Shown here in pieces: positions 36,359-43,767 of a stretch of DNA of 64,000 bases. Position numbers and translations under genes: made by a program. The notes under the pieces are model-generated. The model had not been told where the DNA came from. It did not search any database and saw only the letters and a program-made list of their open reading frames with translations. This stretch comes from Chryseobacterium sp. KLBC 52 (GTDB lineage Bacteria > Bacteroidota > Bacteroidia > Flavobacteriales > Weeksellaceae), in NCBI RefSeq assembly GCF_003347605.1, contig NZ_QDFZ01000007.1, positions 1-64,000 on the forward strand. The letters run 5' to 3'. Positions within the stretch are counted from its first letter, which is position 1. Each line of letters begins with the position of its first letter.

Positions 36359-36541
36359 AGTAACAAATGTAAGCGATTTTGAAATTAATTTAATTGACAA
36401 ATGACAAAAATTAAGGTCGAAATACAAAAAAATAATATTAATTTTTGTTTAAAATTTGATTTACTTTAATAATCAGGTGAATCCTATGATTGAAGTCAAT
36501 TTCAATAACAATATGGATGTTAAAGGTCACTCACTTACATC

Positions 36542-36570
36542 TTATCAGATTTCGTACCTTTATCTGATAA
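36542..36570 (+). promoter_or_regulatory. Inverted repeat operator in front of the Crp-type regulator
   Basis: TTATCAGAT (36542-36550) and ATCTGATAA (36562-36570) form a perfect 9-bp inverted repeat with an 11-base spacer. A near-consensus -7 box, TACCTTTA (36555-36562), sits inside it and the regulator's ATG is 10 bases downstream. This suggests autoregulation, which is inference. Confidence 0.5.
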
Positions 36571-36580
36571 ATTAAACCCT

Positions 36581-37147
36581 ATGGGCTACATCAGAGAATA
36601 TTACGAACAGATTGTCAAACTGCAGGAATCAGAATGGGCATTTATAGCGGGTCATTTTCACAGAAAGGTTTTTGCTAAAAATGACATCATTACCCAGCAA
36701 GGCGATACGGAGAATTACTTATCCTTTATAGAATCCGGACTGGTAAGATTTTATATTCCTGATGATGAATATGGCTATACTTTCAGCTTTAGTTTTGAAA
36801 AAGAATTCAGTTGTGCCTATGATTCTTTTCTTACCCAAACGCCTTCTGAATATGAGATGCAGGCCTTAACAGAAACTGTGGTATGGCAAATTTCCTATGA
36901 TGATCTGCAGAAAGTCTACAACCACACCCATGTTGGAAATCAACTGGGACGTTTCGCTTCTGAAAAACTATTTCTGGCAAAAAGCAAAAGGGAGCTTTCT
37001 CTACTAAAACTTACGGCGAAAGAACGTTATCTTAAATTATTTACAGAACAGCCGGAAATGATCAAGCGCGTTCCTCTAAAATACATTGCATCCTATATCG
37101 GAATTACACCACAGGCTTTAAGCAGAATCCGCAGACAGATTACTTAA
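36581..37147 (+). CDS. Crp/Fnr-family transcriptional regulator
   Basis: The 188-residue protein has a cyclic-nucleotide-binding-like beta barrel (about 20-115, with DIITQQGDTENYLSFIESGLVRFY) and a short C-terminal winged helix (about 150-188, PLKYIASYIGITPQALSRIRRQ). This is the small Crp-like form common in Bacteroidetes, whose effector is generally unknown. No Fnr-type cysteine cluster is present, so oxygen sensing by Fe-S is unlikely. It lies upstream of a deformylase gene, but a separate promoter is predicted between them. The palindrome at 36542-36570 may be its own operator. Confidence 0.9.
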   Translation: MGYIREYYEQIVKLQESEWAFIAGHFHRKVFAKNDIITQQGDTENYLSFIESGLVRFYIPDDEYGYTFSFSFEKEFSCAYDSFLTQTPSEYEMQALTETVVWQISYDDLQKVYNHTHVGNQLGRFASEKLFLAKSKRELSLLKLTAKERYLKLFTEQPEMIKRVPLKYIASYIGITPQALSRIRRQIT

Positions 37148-37157
37148 CATAGGTTCA

Positions 37158-37188
37158 TTGTATATCTGTTCTCTTCTCCTGAACTTTG
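37158..37188 (+). promoter_or_regulatory. Putative promoter for the deformylase gene
   Basis: TTG at 37158-37160, 20 bases, then GAACTTTG at 37181-37188 (7 of 8 against TAnnTTTG). The ATG follows 15 bases later. Confidence 0.45.
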
Positions 37189-37203
37189 TGGGAAAATACG
37201 ACA

Positions 37204-37785
37204 ATGAATTTATCTATTCTCGCTTACGGAAATCAGATTTTAAAGCAAAAATGCTCAGAAATCATAGAAAATACCTCTGAAATCCAGAAATTGGTAACAG
37301 ATATGTGGGAGACCATGGAAAATGCCAATGGATGCGGCCTTGCCTCTCCTCAGATCGGAAAATCTTTACAACTTTTCATTGTTGACAGTGAGATTGTTTA
37401 TAAAAATCTGGATATGGAAGATCAGATTCTATATTTCGGAAAGGATGATAAGGGGATTAAAGAAACCTTTATCAATGCAAAAATAGTCTATACTTCGGAA
37501 GAAACCTGGGAAGATCATGAAGGCTGCCTGAGCATTCCGGGACTTTCTCAAAAAGTAAAAAGGCCCTGGGAAATTACCATTGAATATCAGGATCGGGATT
37601 TCACAAAACATACGAAAATTTTCACTGGATTAACCGCCAGAATTATCCAGCATGAATATGATCATACGTTGGGAATTTTATATACCGATCACCTGAAACC
37701 TCTGACCAAAAAAATGATGGAATCTAAGCTAAAAAAAATCATCAATGGAAATGTTACCGTGGGATATCCGATGAAGTTTTTATAA
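37204..37785 (+). CDS. def: Peptide deformylase
   Basis: From the ATG at 37204 the protein has 193 residues; a TTG six codons upstream is possible but lies in the promoter box. It removes the formyl group from new polypeptides. All three motifs are present: GCGLASPQ (43-50), EGCLS with the metal ligand C108, and QHEYDH with H150, E151 and H154. A gap-rich middle (IVYKNLDMEDQILYFGKDDKG) is longer than in E. coli Def, as in some secondary Def paralogues. Whether it is the main or an accessory deformylase cannot be told here. Confidence 0.9.
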   Translation: MNLSILAYGNQILKQKCSEIIENTSEIQKLVTDMWETMENANGCGLASPQIGKSLQLFIVDSEIVYKNLDMEDQILYFGKDDKGIKETFINAKIVYTSEETWEDHEGCLSIPGLSQKVKRPWEITIEYQDRDFTKHTKIFTGLTARIIQHEYDHTLGILYTDHLKPLTKKMMESKLKKIINGNVTVGYPMKFL

Positions 37786-37839
37786 ATTTGATTATTAGAC
37801 ATTAATAATTAACTTTACTCTTCACACCATCCATCATCC

Positions 37840-38244
37840 ATGAAAAAAATATTTACTTTTTTACTCATAGCCCTTCTTTTCATCTCTTGTGAAAAAGATT
37901 GTTACAACCCACCTCTGCCGATCCTTTTTAAGTTTGTGGATTCTAATGATGAAAATCTTATTGCCAATGGAACATTGACCACTTATTCAGTTCAGGACGA
38001 AGATAACAATAGCATACAACTATCCAAAACATCTGACAATATGATTATTGTAGAAAACGTAGGTGCTTATAATGGAACAAAAAAGTATAAATTCTTTTCT
38101 AATATTAAAGACTTAGATTTTTCAATCCAATCCTCAGAATTTAATGGAGGTTGTGATGGCTATCAAATCAATAAAATAACGTTTACAGGTATAGATATTG
38201 ATGTAACTGCTGAAAAAGGATATTATAAAATTGTATTGGAATAA
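37840..38244 (+). CDS. Small lipoprotein of unknown function
   Basis: This 134-residue protein has a lipoprotein signal with LLFISC as lipobox (Cys about 17), then CEKDCYNPP. The mature part alternates short beta-type strands and polar turns and has a second cysteine pair region (FNGGCDGYQI). No family is recognised. It lies between the deformylase gene and another secreted unknown (38282), both small and both cysteine-containing. It may be an immunoglobulin-like beta-sandwich, which is inference. Confidence 0.65.
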   Translation: MKKIFTFLLIALLFISCEKDCYNPPLPILFKFVDSNDENLIANGTLTTYSVQDEDNNSIQLSKTSDNMIIVENVGAYNGTKKYKFFSNIKDLDFSIQSSEFNGGCDGYQINKITFTGIDIDVTAEKGYYKIVLE

Positions 38245-38262
38245 TTCTCTTTGTTAAATTTG
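38231..38262 (+). promoter_or_regulatory. Putative promoter for the 38282 gene
   Basis: TTG at 38231-38233, 21 bases, then a perfect TAAATTTG at 38255-38262, which is 20 bases before the ATG. The -33 part lies inside the end of the preceding gene. Confidence 0.5.
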
Positions 38263-38281
38263 CACCGGAAACACATTCTCT

Positions 38282-38887
38282 ATGAAAGTAATCATCGCAT
38301 TTTCCCTGATTCTCTCCAATCTGCTTTACAGCCAGATCAAGGTTCCTGATGATTATAAAAAAATTCCTGATATTCTTGATACGGTAGAATATCTCTATCC
38401 GTTCATTATTCCTGATAGAGACTATGCTTACTGGCGCGTTCTCAGTAATGATGTGGATTATGAAAAATCAGTACTTTATGAAAGCCAGGCTCCTGATTTT
38501 ATGACCATCAATGAACCAGTTCCTGAAAAAGGTTTTTTCCAGAAGTGCATTGGAAATAATTGCTTTTCATACATTTTGGCATGTAAAAATGAAAGATCTG
38601 TTTATTTTTCCAATGAGCAACAGTTGAGAGAGTTTATCGGAACGGTTGATAATCTTCCAGAGGCTATTTTACTGGCAAAAACGTATGGATATTCTGTGGA
38701 TACAAGTAAACGATTTACCGGAGCTTATAAAATTGAAGACCGCCATATTTCAATGTACCTTATGCAGTCAAAGGGTTGTCCGGCTGTGAAAGAATCTTTT
38801 TGGGTTAAAATCAATAGAAAAACAGGAAAGCTGGAAGCAAAAAGCAATGGAGTTTATACGAAGGATGAAAACTGTACTTCTTTGTAA
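38282..38887 (+). CDS. Exported protein of unknown function
   Basis: This 201-residue protein has a signal peptide (MKVIIAFSLILSNLLYSQ) and no further membrane helix. The mature sequence is aromatic and acidic early on (LYPFIIPDRDYAYW), then has cysteines at KCIGNNCFSYILAC and near the end (KGCPAVKE, ENCTSL), which could form disulfides in the periplasm. No family is recognised. It has its own predicted promoter; the repeat region downstream separates it from lpdA. Confidence 0.65.
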   Translation: MKVIIAFSLILSNLLYSQIKVPDDYKKIPDILDTVEYLYPFIIPDRDYAYWRVLSNDVDYEKSVLYESQAPDFMTINEPVPEKGFFQKCIGNNCFSYILACKNERSVYFSNEQQLREFIGTVDNLPEAILLAKTYGYSVDTSKRFTGAYKIEDRHISMYLMQSKGCPAVKESFWVKINRKTGKLEAKSNGVYTKDENCTSL

Positions 38888-38899
38888 CTGAATTTAAAA

Positions 38900-39120
38900 A
38901 AACGCCAAGGCGCAAATTAATTTATCAAGATACAGCTTTAAGGCGCGAGGATTTTATCTGCAATAAAATTTACAAACTGCTAATGTAAACCATTAAGATT
39001 TTTTAAGTTGATAAGGATAGTTAAGGGAATAGCTAAAGCTATTTTTCAGCGATCCGCTTTATCTTCCATCAAAGATGGATCTTAATTATTCTTATTGTCT
39101 TCATTAACCTTAATGGTTTA
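38900..39120. repeat. Interspersed palindromic repeat with AAACCATTAAG arms
   Basis: The perfect arms AAACCATTAAG (38987-38997) and CTTAATGGTTT (39109-39119) enclose about 110 bases rich in TTAAG/CTTAA words. Just before them, AGGCGCGAGGATTTTATCTGC (38941-38961) matches AGGACGCAAGGATTTTATCTGC at 60572. The element fills the gap between the ends of the 38282 gene and lpdA. Confidence 0.65.
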
Positions 39121-39125
39121 ATTTC

Positions 39126-40526
39126 TTATATATTAATAGCTCCCTGCCCAGATGCAATCAAGTAAGCTTCCTTCAACGTTTCGGAATAGGTAGGATGGGC
39201 ATAGGAAATACGAAACATATCTTCTGCAGTCACCTCATATTCCTGAGCGATAACACCCTGAGCAATCAAATCTGCTGCTCTGGCTCCAATGATGTGAACT
39301 CCCAGCACTTCTCCATATTTCGGATCTACCAAAACTTTGGCAAAACCTTCCGTATCCATAGATGCGCGGGCCCTTGCACTGGCAGAAAACGGGAATTTCC
39401 CTACATGATATGCGATGTTATTTTGTTTCAGATATTCTTCCGTATATCCTACTGAAGCTACTTCCGGCCATGTATACACCACGGAAGGAATACGGTTATA
39501 ATGAATATGACGTTTTTGTCCGTTAATGGTTTCCGCTACAAAAACACCTTCTTCTTCCGCTTTGTGAGCCAACATTGCTCCCCCGATAACATCTCCTATT
39601 GCATAGATAGCAGGCACTGAAGTCTGATTGTTTTCATTTACTTTAATAAAACCTCTCTCGTCCAACTGTACTTCTGTATTTTCCAGACCCAAACCTTTTA
39701 CATAAGGACTTCTTCCCACCGCTACCAATACATAATCTGCTTCCAGTTCACCTTCTGTTCCGGTTTTATCTTTAAAGAAAACTTTGCCCTTAGAGCCCGC
39801 ATTCTCAGTTTTATATAGCGCGTGATTAAGTCGGATATCAATTCCTTCTTTTTTAAGGATTTTCTGAAGGCTTTTCCCCAACTCATGGTCCATTGTGGCA
39901 ATCAGATGATCAGCATATTCCAGAATAGTCACTTTCGTTCCGATACGATTGAAAATAGAAGCCATTTCCACTCCTATCACTCCACCGCCGATGATTACCA
40001 TAGATTCCGTTTTTTCCTGTAAAGACAATGCTTCTGTGGAAGTAATAATCCTTTTTTTATCAATCTCGACTCCTGGAATACTTGATGGTTTTGAGCCCGT
40101 AGCAATAATATAATGTTGCGCAGTAATCTCTTTAATCTCAGATTCGCTGACAACTTCTATGGTAGAATTGTTGATGAAACTTGCTGTTCCATTTAATCTC
40201 GTAATTTTATTTTTGTTCATTAAAAAGTCCAGCCCTCCTGTATTTTTTGAAACTACGTCTGCTTTTCTTTTATACATTTGGGAAAAATCAAGTTCAATAG
40301 TATCCAGCTTAATCCCATGTTCCTTGAATTGATGCTGTGCTTCTACATAATGATGGGTGCTGTCCAATAATGCTTTAGTTGGAATACAACCTACATTGGT
40401 ACATGTTCCTCCCAATGTATCATATTTTTCTATAATCACTGTTTTATAACCCAGCTGAGCGCTTCTAATGGCAGCCACATATCCGCCGGGTCCTGAGCCA
40501 ATTACGGCAATGTCATAATGATCCAT
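39126..40526 (-). CDS. lpdA: Dihydrolipoyl dehydrogenase (E3)
   Basis: The 466-residue FAD enzyme reoxidises dihydrolipoamide of 2-oxo-acid dehydrogenase complexes and the glycine cleavage system. The FAD motif IGSGPGGYVAA is at 9-19, the redox disulfide is C42-C47 in GGTCTNVGCIPT, the NAD motif IGGGVIGVE is central, and the C-terminal dimer part has the His-Glu dyad (YAHPTYSETLKE). Length is normal. It is divergent from an HxlR regulator, with an inverted-repeat operator between them, so its expression may be under that regulator. No E1/E2 genes are adjacent. Confidence 0.94.
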   Translation of the reverse strand: MDHYDIAVIGSGPGGYVAAIRSAQLGYKTVIIEKYDTLGGTCTNVGCIPTKALLDSTHHYVEAQHQFKEHGIKLDTIELDFSQMYKRKADVVSKNTGGLDFLMNKNKITRLNGTASFINNSTIEVVSESEIKEITAQHYIIATGSKPSSIPGVEIDKKRIITSTEALSLQEKTESMVIIGGGVIGVEMASIFNRIGTKVTILEYADHLIATMDHELGKSLQKILKKEGIDIRLNHALYKTENAGSKGKVFFKDKTGTEGELEADYVLVAVGRSPYVKGLGLENTEVQLDERGFIKVNENNQTSVPAIYAIGDVIGGAMLAHKAEEEGVFVAETINGQKRHIHYNRIPSVVYTWPEVASVGYTEEYLKQNNIAYHVGKFPFSASARARASMDTEGFAKVLVDPKYGEVLGVHIIGARAADLIAQGVIAQEYEVTAEDMFRISYAHPTYSETLKEAYLIASGQGAINI

Positions 40527-40556
40527 TTGATTAATTAATTTTTTATGATTAAATTT

Positions 40557-40605
40557 ACTTGCAAAATAAAAGCAAAATTAAAACAAACGCTTTCATTTTG
40601 CAAGT
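40557..40605. promoter_or_regulatory. Inverted-repeat operator between lpdA and the HxlR gene
   Basis: ACTTGCAAAATAAAAGC (40557-40573) and GCTTTCATTTTGCAAGT (40589-40605) match as inverted arms in 16 of 17 positions, with a 15-base spacer. It lies 21-31 bases from both starts. HxlR-family dimers bind such inverted repeats and often regulate the divergent gene. Confidence 0.65.
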
Positions 40606-40625
40606 ATTATTTTAAAATTAACAGA

Positions 40626-41033
40626 ATGAGTAAAAAAAGATCCGACTGCCCGATCAGCTGTTCCCTGGAAATGTGGGGTGACAAATGGTCTCTGCTCATT
40701 ATAAGAGACCTCATGCTGAAAAAGGAATGTACTTATGGTGACTTCCTCAAAGCTGATGAAAAAATCGCCACCAATATTCTGGCGACAAGGCTTCAAAACC
40801 TTTTGGACCATGGAATCATTGACAAAAAAGACCATCCGGACAGCAAGCTGAAAATTCTTTATTTTCTGACTCAAAAAGGGATTGATCTTATTCCGGTGAT
40901 CGTTGAAATCAATCTTTGGGGTGATCAGTATCTTACCATTCCTGATGACCGGAAAAAACTATTGGAAGAGATCAAAAAAGATAAGGAAGCCTTTATAAAA
41001 AGGGCAAAAGCCTATCTTTCTCCTGAAGCATAG
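40626..41033 (+). CDS. HxlR-family transcriptional regulator
   Basis: I choose the ATG at 40626 (MSKKRSDCPI), giving 135 residues; the frame is open upstream to 40545 but would run through the operator. It has the HxlR winged helix: CPISCSLEMWGDKWSLLIIRDL, with the redox-type N-terminal cysteines C8 and C12, then the recognition helix region (KIATNILATRLQNLLDHGII) and LTQKGIDLIPV. Many relatives sense electrophiles or oxidants through the first cysteine. It stands divergent to lpdA. Confidence 0.92.
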   Translation: MSKKRSDCPISCSLEMWGDKWSLLIIRDLMLKKECTYGDFLKADEKIATNILATRLQNLLDHGIIDKKDHPDSKLKILYFLTQKGIDLIPVIVEINLWGDQYLTIPDDRKKLLEEIKKDKEAFIKRAKAYLSPEA

Positions 41034-41151
41034 TATTTACATTAGAAAGGAATAAAAACATTAATCAAAGAAGTTCAAAGCAATAGCTTTCATAAAAATG
41101 AATAATAGCAATTTTAAAATTTCATTAACTCAGTTTTCCTTTTTCATTCCG

Positions 41152-41159
41152 TAAATTTG
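41152..41159 (+). promoter_or_regulatory. Putative -7 box for the YqhD-type reductase gene
   Basis: TAAATTTG is a perfect TAnnTTTG match, 21 bases before the ATG at 41181. The upstream element is unclear. Confidence 0.45.
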
Positions 41160-41180
41160 ACTTAAAATAAATTTAGAACA

Positions 41181-42344
41181 ATGCTTAATTTCGAGTTTAA
41201 AAACCCAACAAAAATACTTTTCGGGAAAGGCGAAATCGCTAAAATTTCCAAAGAAATCCCTCAGGACGCAAGAATATTAATGATTTACGGTGGCGGAAGC
41301 ATCAAAAACAATGGTGTTTACGATCAGGTAAAAGAGGCTTTAAAAGATCATGAATTATATGAGTTTGGCGGAGTTCCTGCCAATCCTGAATATGAAGTCC
41401 TGATCAATGCTTTACACTTTATCAAAGAGAAAAATATTACTTACCTTCTTGCTGTAGGTGGCGGATCTGTGATTGACGGAACAAAATTCCTTTCTGCAGC
41501 AGCCCATTATGATGGTGAACCATGGGATATCCTGAGAAAATCAGTAAGAACATTTGAAGGAGAAGGGATGCCTTTTGGAAGTATTTTAACACTACCTGCA
41601 ACAGGTTCAGAAATGAATTCCGGTTATGTGATCTCAAGAAGGGAAACCCATGAAAAATTATCTTCAGGAGGACCTGGACTTTTCCCACAATTTTCTGTTC
41701 TGGATCCGGAAGTGATCAGAACTATTCCAAAAAATCAGATCGTGAACGGAATCACAGATGCCTACACTCACGTTTTGGAACAATATATGACAGTTCCTTC
41801 TTCTGCTGATCTTCAGGAAAGAATTGCAGAAAGTATTCTGATCAGCCTGCAGGAAACGGCTCCTAAAGTATTAGCTGATGATTTCAACTACGATGCTGCC
41901 GGAAACTTTATGTGGTGCTGTACAATGGCTCTGAACGGACTTATCCAGAAAGGAGTGATTACAGACTGGGCTGTACACGCTATGGGACATGAGCTAACGG
42001 CTTACTTCGGTATTGACCATGCAAGAACACTGGCAATTATTGCTCCATCCCATTACCGCTACAATTTCGAAGATAAAAAAGGGAAACTGGCTCAGTATGC
42101 TGAGAGAGTTTGGGGAATCAAAGACGGAAGCGTAGAGGAAAAAGCTGAACTGGGCATCAAAAAACTGGAGGAATTCTTCCATAGTCTTCACATCAAAACC
42201 AAACTTTCCGAGTATACAGAAGACTTTAAAGGAACTGCTGAAAAAGTTGAAAAAGCCTTTACAGACAGAAACTGGCTGGGTCTTGGAGAATATAAAAAAC
42301 TGACTCCACAGGATGCTTATAAGATTGTAGAGATGAGCTATTAA
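41181..42344 (+). CDS. YqhD-type iron/zinc-containing alcohol dehydrogenase (aldehyde reductase)
   Basis: The 387-residue enzyme fits the group III alcohol dehydrogenase family, branch of E. coli YqhD, which reduces short aldehydes and lipid-peroxidation products with NADPH. The metal ligands are all at the family positions: D193, H197, H266 and H280 (GITDAYTH, DWAVHAMGH, GIDHART). The cofactor motif is GGGSVIDGTKF at 93-103, where the G/S pattern at 37-40 (YGGGS) supports NADP use. It may serve in aldehyde detoxification; the HxlR gene just upstream is transcribed separately. Confidence 0.9.
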   Translation: MLNFEFKNPTKILFGKGEIAKISKEIPQDARILMIYGGGSIKNNGVYDQVKEALKDHELYEFGGVPANPEYEVLINALHFIKEKNITYLLAVGGGSVIDGTKFLSAAAHYDGEPWDILRKSVRTFEGEGMPFGSILTLPATGSEMNSGYVISRRETHEKLSSGGPGLFPQFSVLDPEVIRTIPKNQIVNGITDAYTHVLEQYMTVPSSADLQERIAESILISLQETAPKVLADDFNYDAAGNFMWCCTMALNGLIQKGVITDWAVHAMGHELTAYFGIDHARTLAIIAPSHYRYNFEDKKGKLAQYAERVWGIKDGSVEEKAELGIKKLEEFFHSLHIKTKLSEYTEDFKGTAEKVEKAFTDRNWLGLGEYKKLTPQDAYKIVEMSY

Positions 42345-42470
42345 GGGATTCGGGGTGCGGGTTCCGCGGTACGAGGTTTGAGCTACGCTATTTCGAGATT
42401 CGGGTGAATGGATTTATTAATTTTCAAGTTGAAAATATACAATCCAAAACTTGTATCTCGTATCGCAGCA
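42345..42470. repeat. Bipartite G-rich/C-rich word repeat
   Basis: G-rich words (ATTCGGGGTGCGGGTTC, CGAGGTTTGAG, TTCGAGATTCGGG) start right at the stop codon and are followed after an AT-rich centre by CCAAAACTTGTATCTCGTATCGCAGC. The layout matches the element at 6501-6680. Confidence 0.5.
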
Positions 42471-42561
42471 TTCATAAAATTATTTAATTTACAAACATTC
42501 GTTTAAAAAATCGTTATTTCATTACAGATATTTCAAATTTATTTATATTTTAGCATATTCT

Positions 42562-42569
42562 TAAATTTG
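42562..42569 (+). promoter_or_regulatory. Putative -7 box next to the lipoprotein start
   Basis: TAAATTTG is a perfect TAnnTTTG match with TTTA 20 bases before it (42538-42541). Only 5 bases separate it from the ATG at 42575, so the transcript would be leaderless. Confidence 0.35.
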
Positions 42570-42574
42570 TGAAA

Positions 42575-43036
42575 ATGAAAAAACAGCTACTTTTATTTGC
42601 CTTTTCTGCCCTGGCACTTACTTCTTGTAAAGATGACAATCTTGAAGCTTATGATATGGATATCATGAAAGGAGATTGGAAGGAAGTTAAAAGGGAAGTA
42701 ATTTCCGGAAAAGATAATAAAACAGTGCTTTATACTGAAACTTTAACAGGATGTGCAGCTAAAAATACTCTTTTCTTAAGAACGGATTATTATGTAAGCT
42801 ATACAGCGTATACGGGAGAGGGTGCCAACTGTACTCCATCTCCGAAAACCGAAGGAAGATACACCTACGATGCTGATTCAAAAGTGATTGGAATTAAACT
42901 TGGCGACGAAGGATCTGTAAATTACAGAATTGATATGTTAACGGCCAAAGATCTTAAACTTGCCCAGCAATCAGGGATCTTTGATATGGATGGAGATAAA
43001 ATTCCGGATATCCCTTACGTTACCTACAAAAGATAA
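42575..43036 (+). CDS. Lipocalin-like lipoprotein
   Basis: I choose the ATG at 42575 over a GTG two codons upstream; the protein has 153 residues. The signal ends with lipobox LTSC (Cys about 18). The mature part begins with GDWKEVKREV, the WxxxxxE-type first strand seen in Bacteroidetes 'lipocalin-like domain' lipoproteins, and continues with a strand-rich body (GRYTYDADSKVIGIKL). C51 (LTGCAAKN) and C83 may form a disulfide. Ligand unknown. A terminator follows at 43042-43067. Confidence 0.75.
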   Translation: MKKQLLLFAFSALALTSCKDDNLEAYDMDIMKGDWKEVKREVISGKDNKTVLYTETLTGCAAKNTLFLRTDYYVSYTAYTGEGANCTPSPKTEGRYTYDADSKVIGIKLGDEGSVNYRIDMLTAKDLKLAQQSGIFDMDGDKIPDIPYVTYKR

Positions 43037-43041
43037 ATCAT

Positions 43042-43067
43042 AAACTCCCGCTAATCGGGAGTTTTTT
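43042..43067 (+). terminator. Rho-independent terminator
   Basis: The 9-bp stem AAACTCCCG / CGGGAGTTT with a 5-base loop and a T run follows the lipoprotein stop by 6 bases. Confidence 0.85.
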
Positions 43068-43100
43068 ATTACTTTTATATCTAATTTAAAACTGAATATA

Positions 43101-43757
43101 ATGAAGAAGATTCTATCAGCATTTCTATTGCTGTACTTTGCTATTGCCTTTTCTCAGGAAAAAAAACCGATGTTCTGGCAGGACATCCAGGAGTTTAAAA
43201 AGCTGGATCAGCAAAATCCGCCTCAAAAGGACGCTATTTTATTTATCGGAAGTTCCTCATTCACCAAATGGACGGATGTAGCGGATTATTTTCCCGGCAA
43301 AACAATCATCAACAGAGGTTTCGGGGGATCAAGACTTACAGACCTTAATGATTTTGCAAATGATCTCTTAGCACCTTACCAACCCAAACAGATCATTATT
43401 TACTGTGGCGAAAATGATTTTGCAGATAATCATAAGCTAAAAGCAAAAGTAGTCGTTGACCGATTCAAAGCTTTCTACAAAAAAATACGTGAGCGATTCC
43501 CTGATATTGAGGTAGACTATATCTCCATCAAATATTCGCCGAGCAGAGAAGTGATCTGGCCACAGATGAAAATTGCCAATAAAAAGATTGCTGCTTTTAT
43601 GAAAAAAGAACCAAACGCAGAATTTATTGATGTTACCAAGGCAATGGAAGATGCTAATGGAAATGTAAGAAAAGATTTTTTTGTGGAAGATATGCTTCAT
43701 TTTAAACCGGAGGGATATAGAATCTGGACAAAGATTATCACTCCTTACCTGAAATAA
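43101..43757 (+). CDS. Exported SGNH/GDSL-type hydrolase
   Basis: The 218-residue protein has a signal peptide (to about AFSQ at 19) and an SGNH-hydrolase fold. The four blocks are visible: Ser in LFIGSSSFTKW (block I), Gly in RGFGGSRL (block II), Asn in YCGENDFAD (block III) and the Asp-His pair in FVEDMLHFKPEGY (block V). It is an acetylhydrolase or lipase-like esterase in the periplasm; relatives remove acetyl groups from glycans. It is followed 10 bases later by a TPR gene, so they may form an operon. Confidence 0.88.
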   Translation: MKKILSAFLLLYFAIAFSQEKKPMFWQDIQEFKKLDQQNPPQKDAILFIGSSSFTKWTDVADYFPGKTIINRGFGGSRLTDLNDFANDLLAPYQPKQIIIYCGENDFADNHKLKAKVVVDRFKAFYKKIRERFPDIEVDYISIKYSPSREVIWPQMKIANKKIAAFMKKEPNAEFIDVTKAMEDANGNVRKDFFVEDMLHFKPEGYRIWTKIITPYLK

Positions 43758-43767
43758 ACTACAACCC

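Noticed and set aside
36359-36427. N-terminal extension of PEP carboxylase
   Set aside because: The extra 23 residues do not resemble the family start; MIHDQRAEKF at 36358 does.
36486-36575. 29-codon ORF just before the Crp-type regulator
   Set aside because: It overlaps the palindrome and the -7 box and would start upstream of the predicted transcription start.
40545-40625. N-terminal extension of the HxlR regulator
   Set aside because: It would translate the inverted-repeat operator; the family start CPISCSLEMW follows closely after the ATG at 40626.
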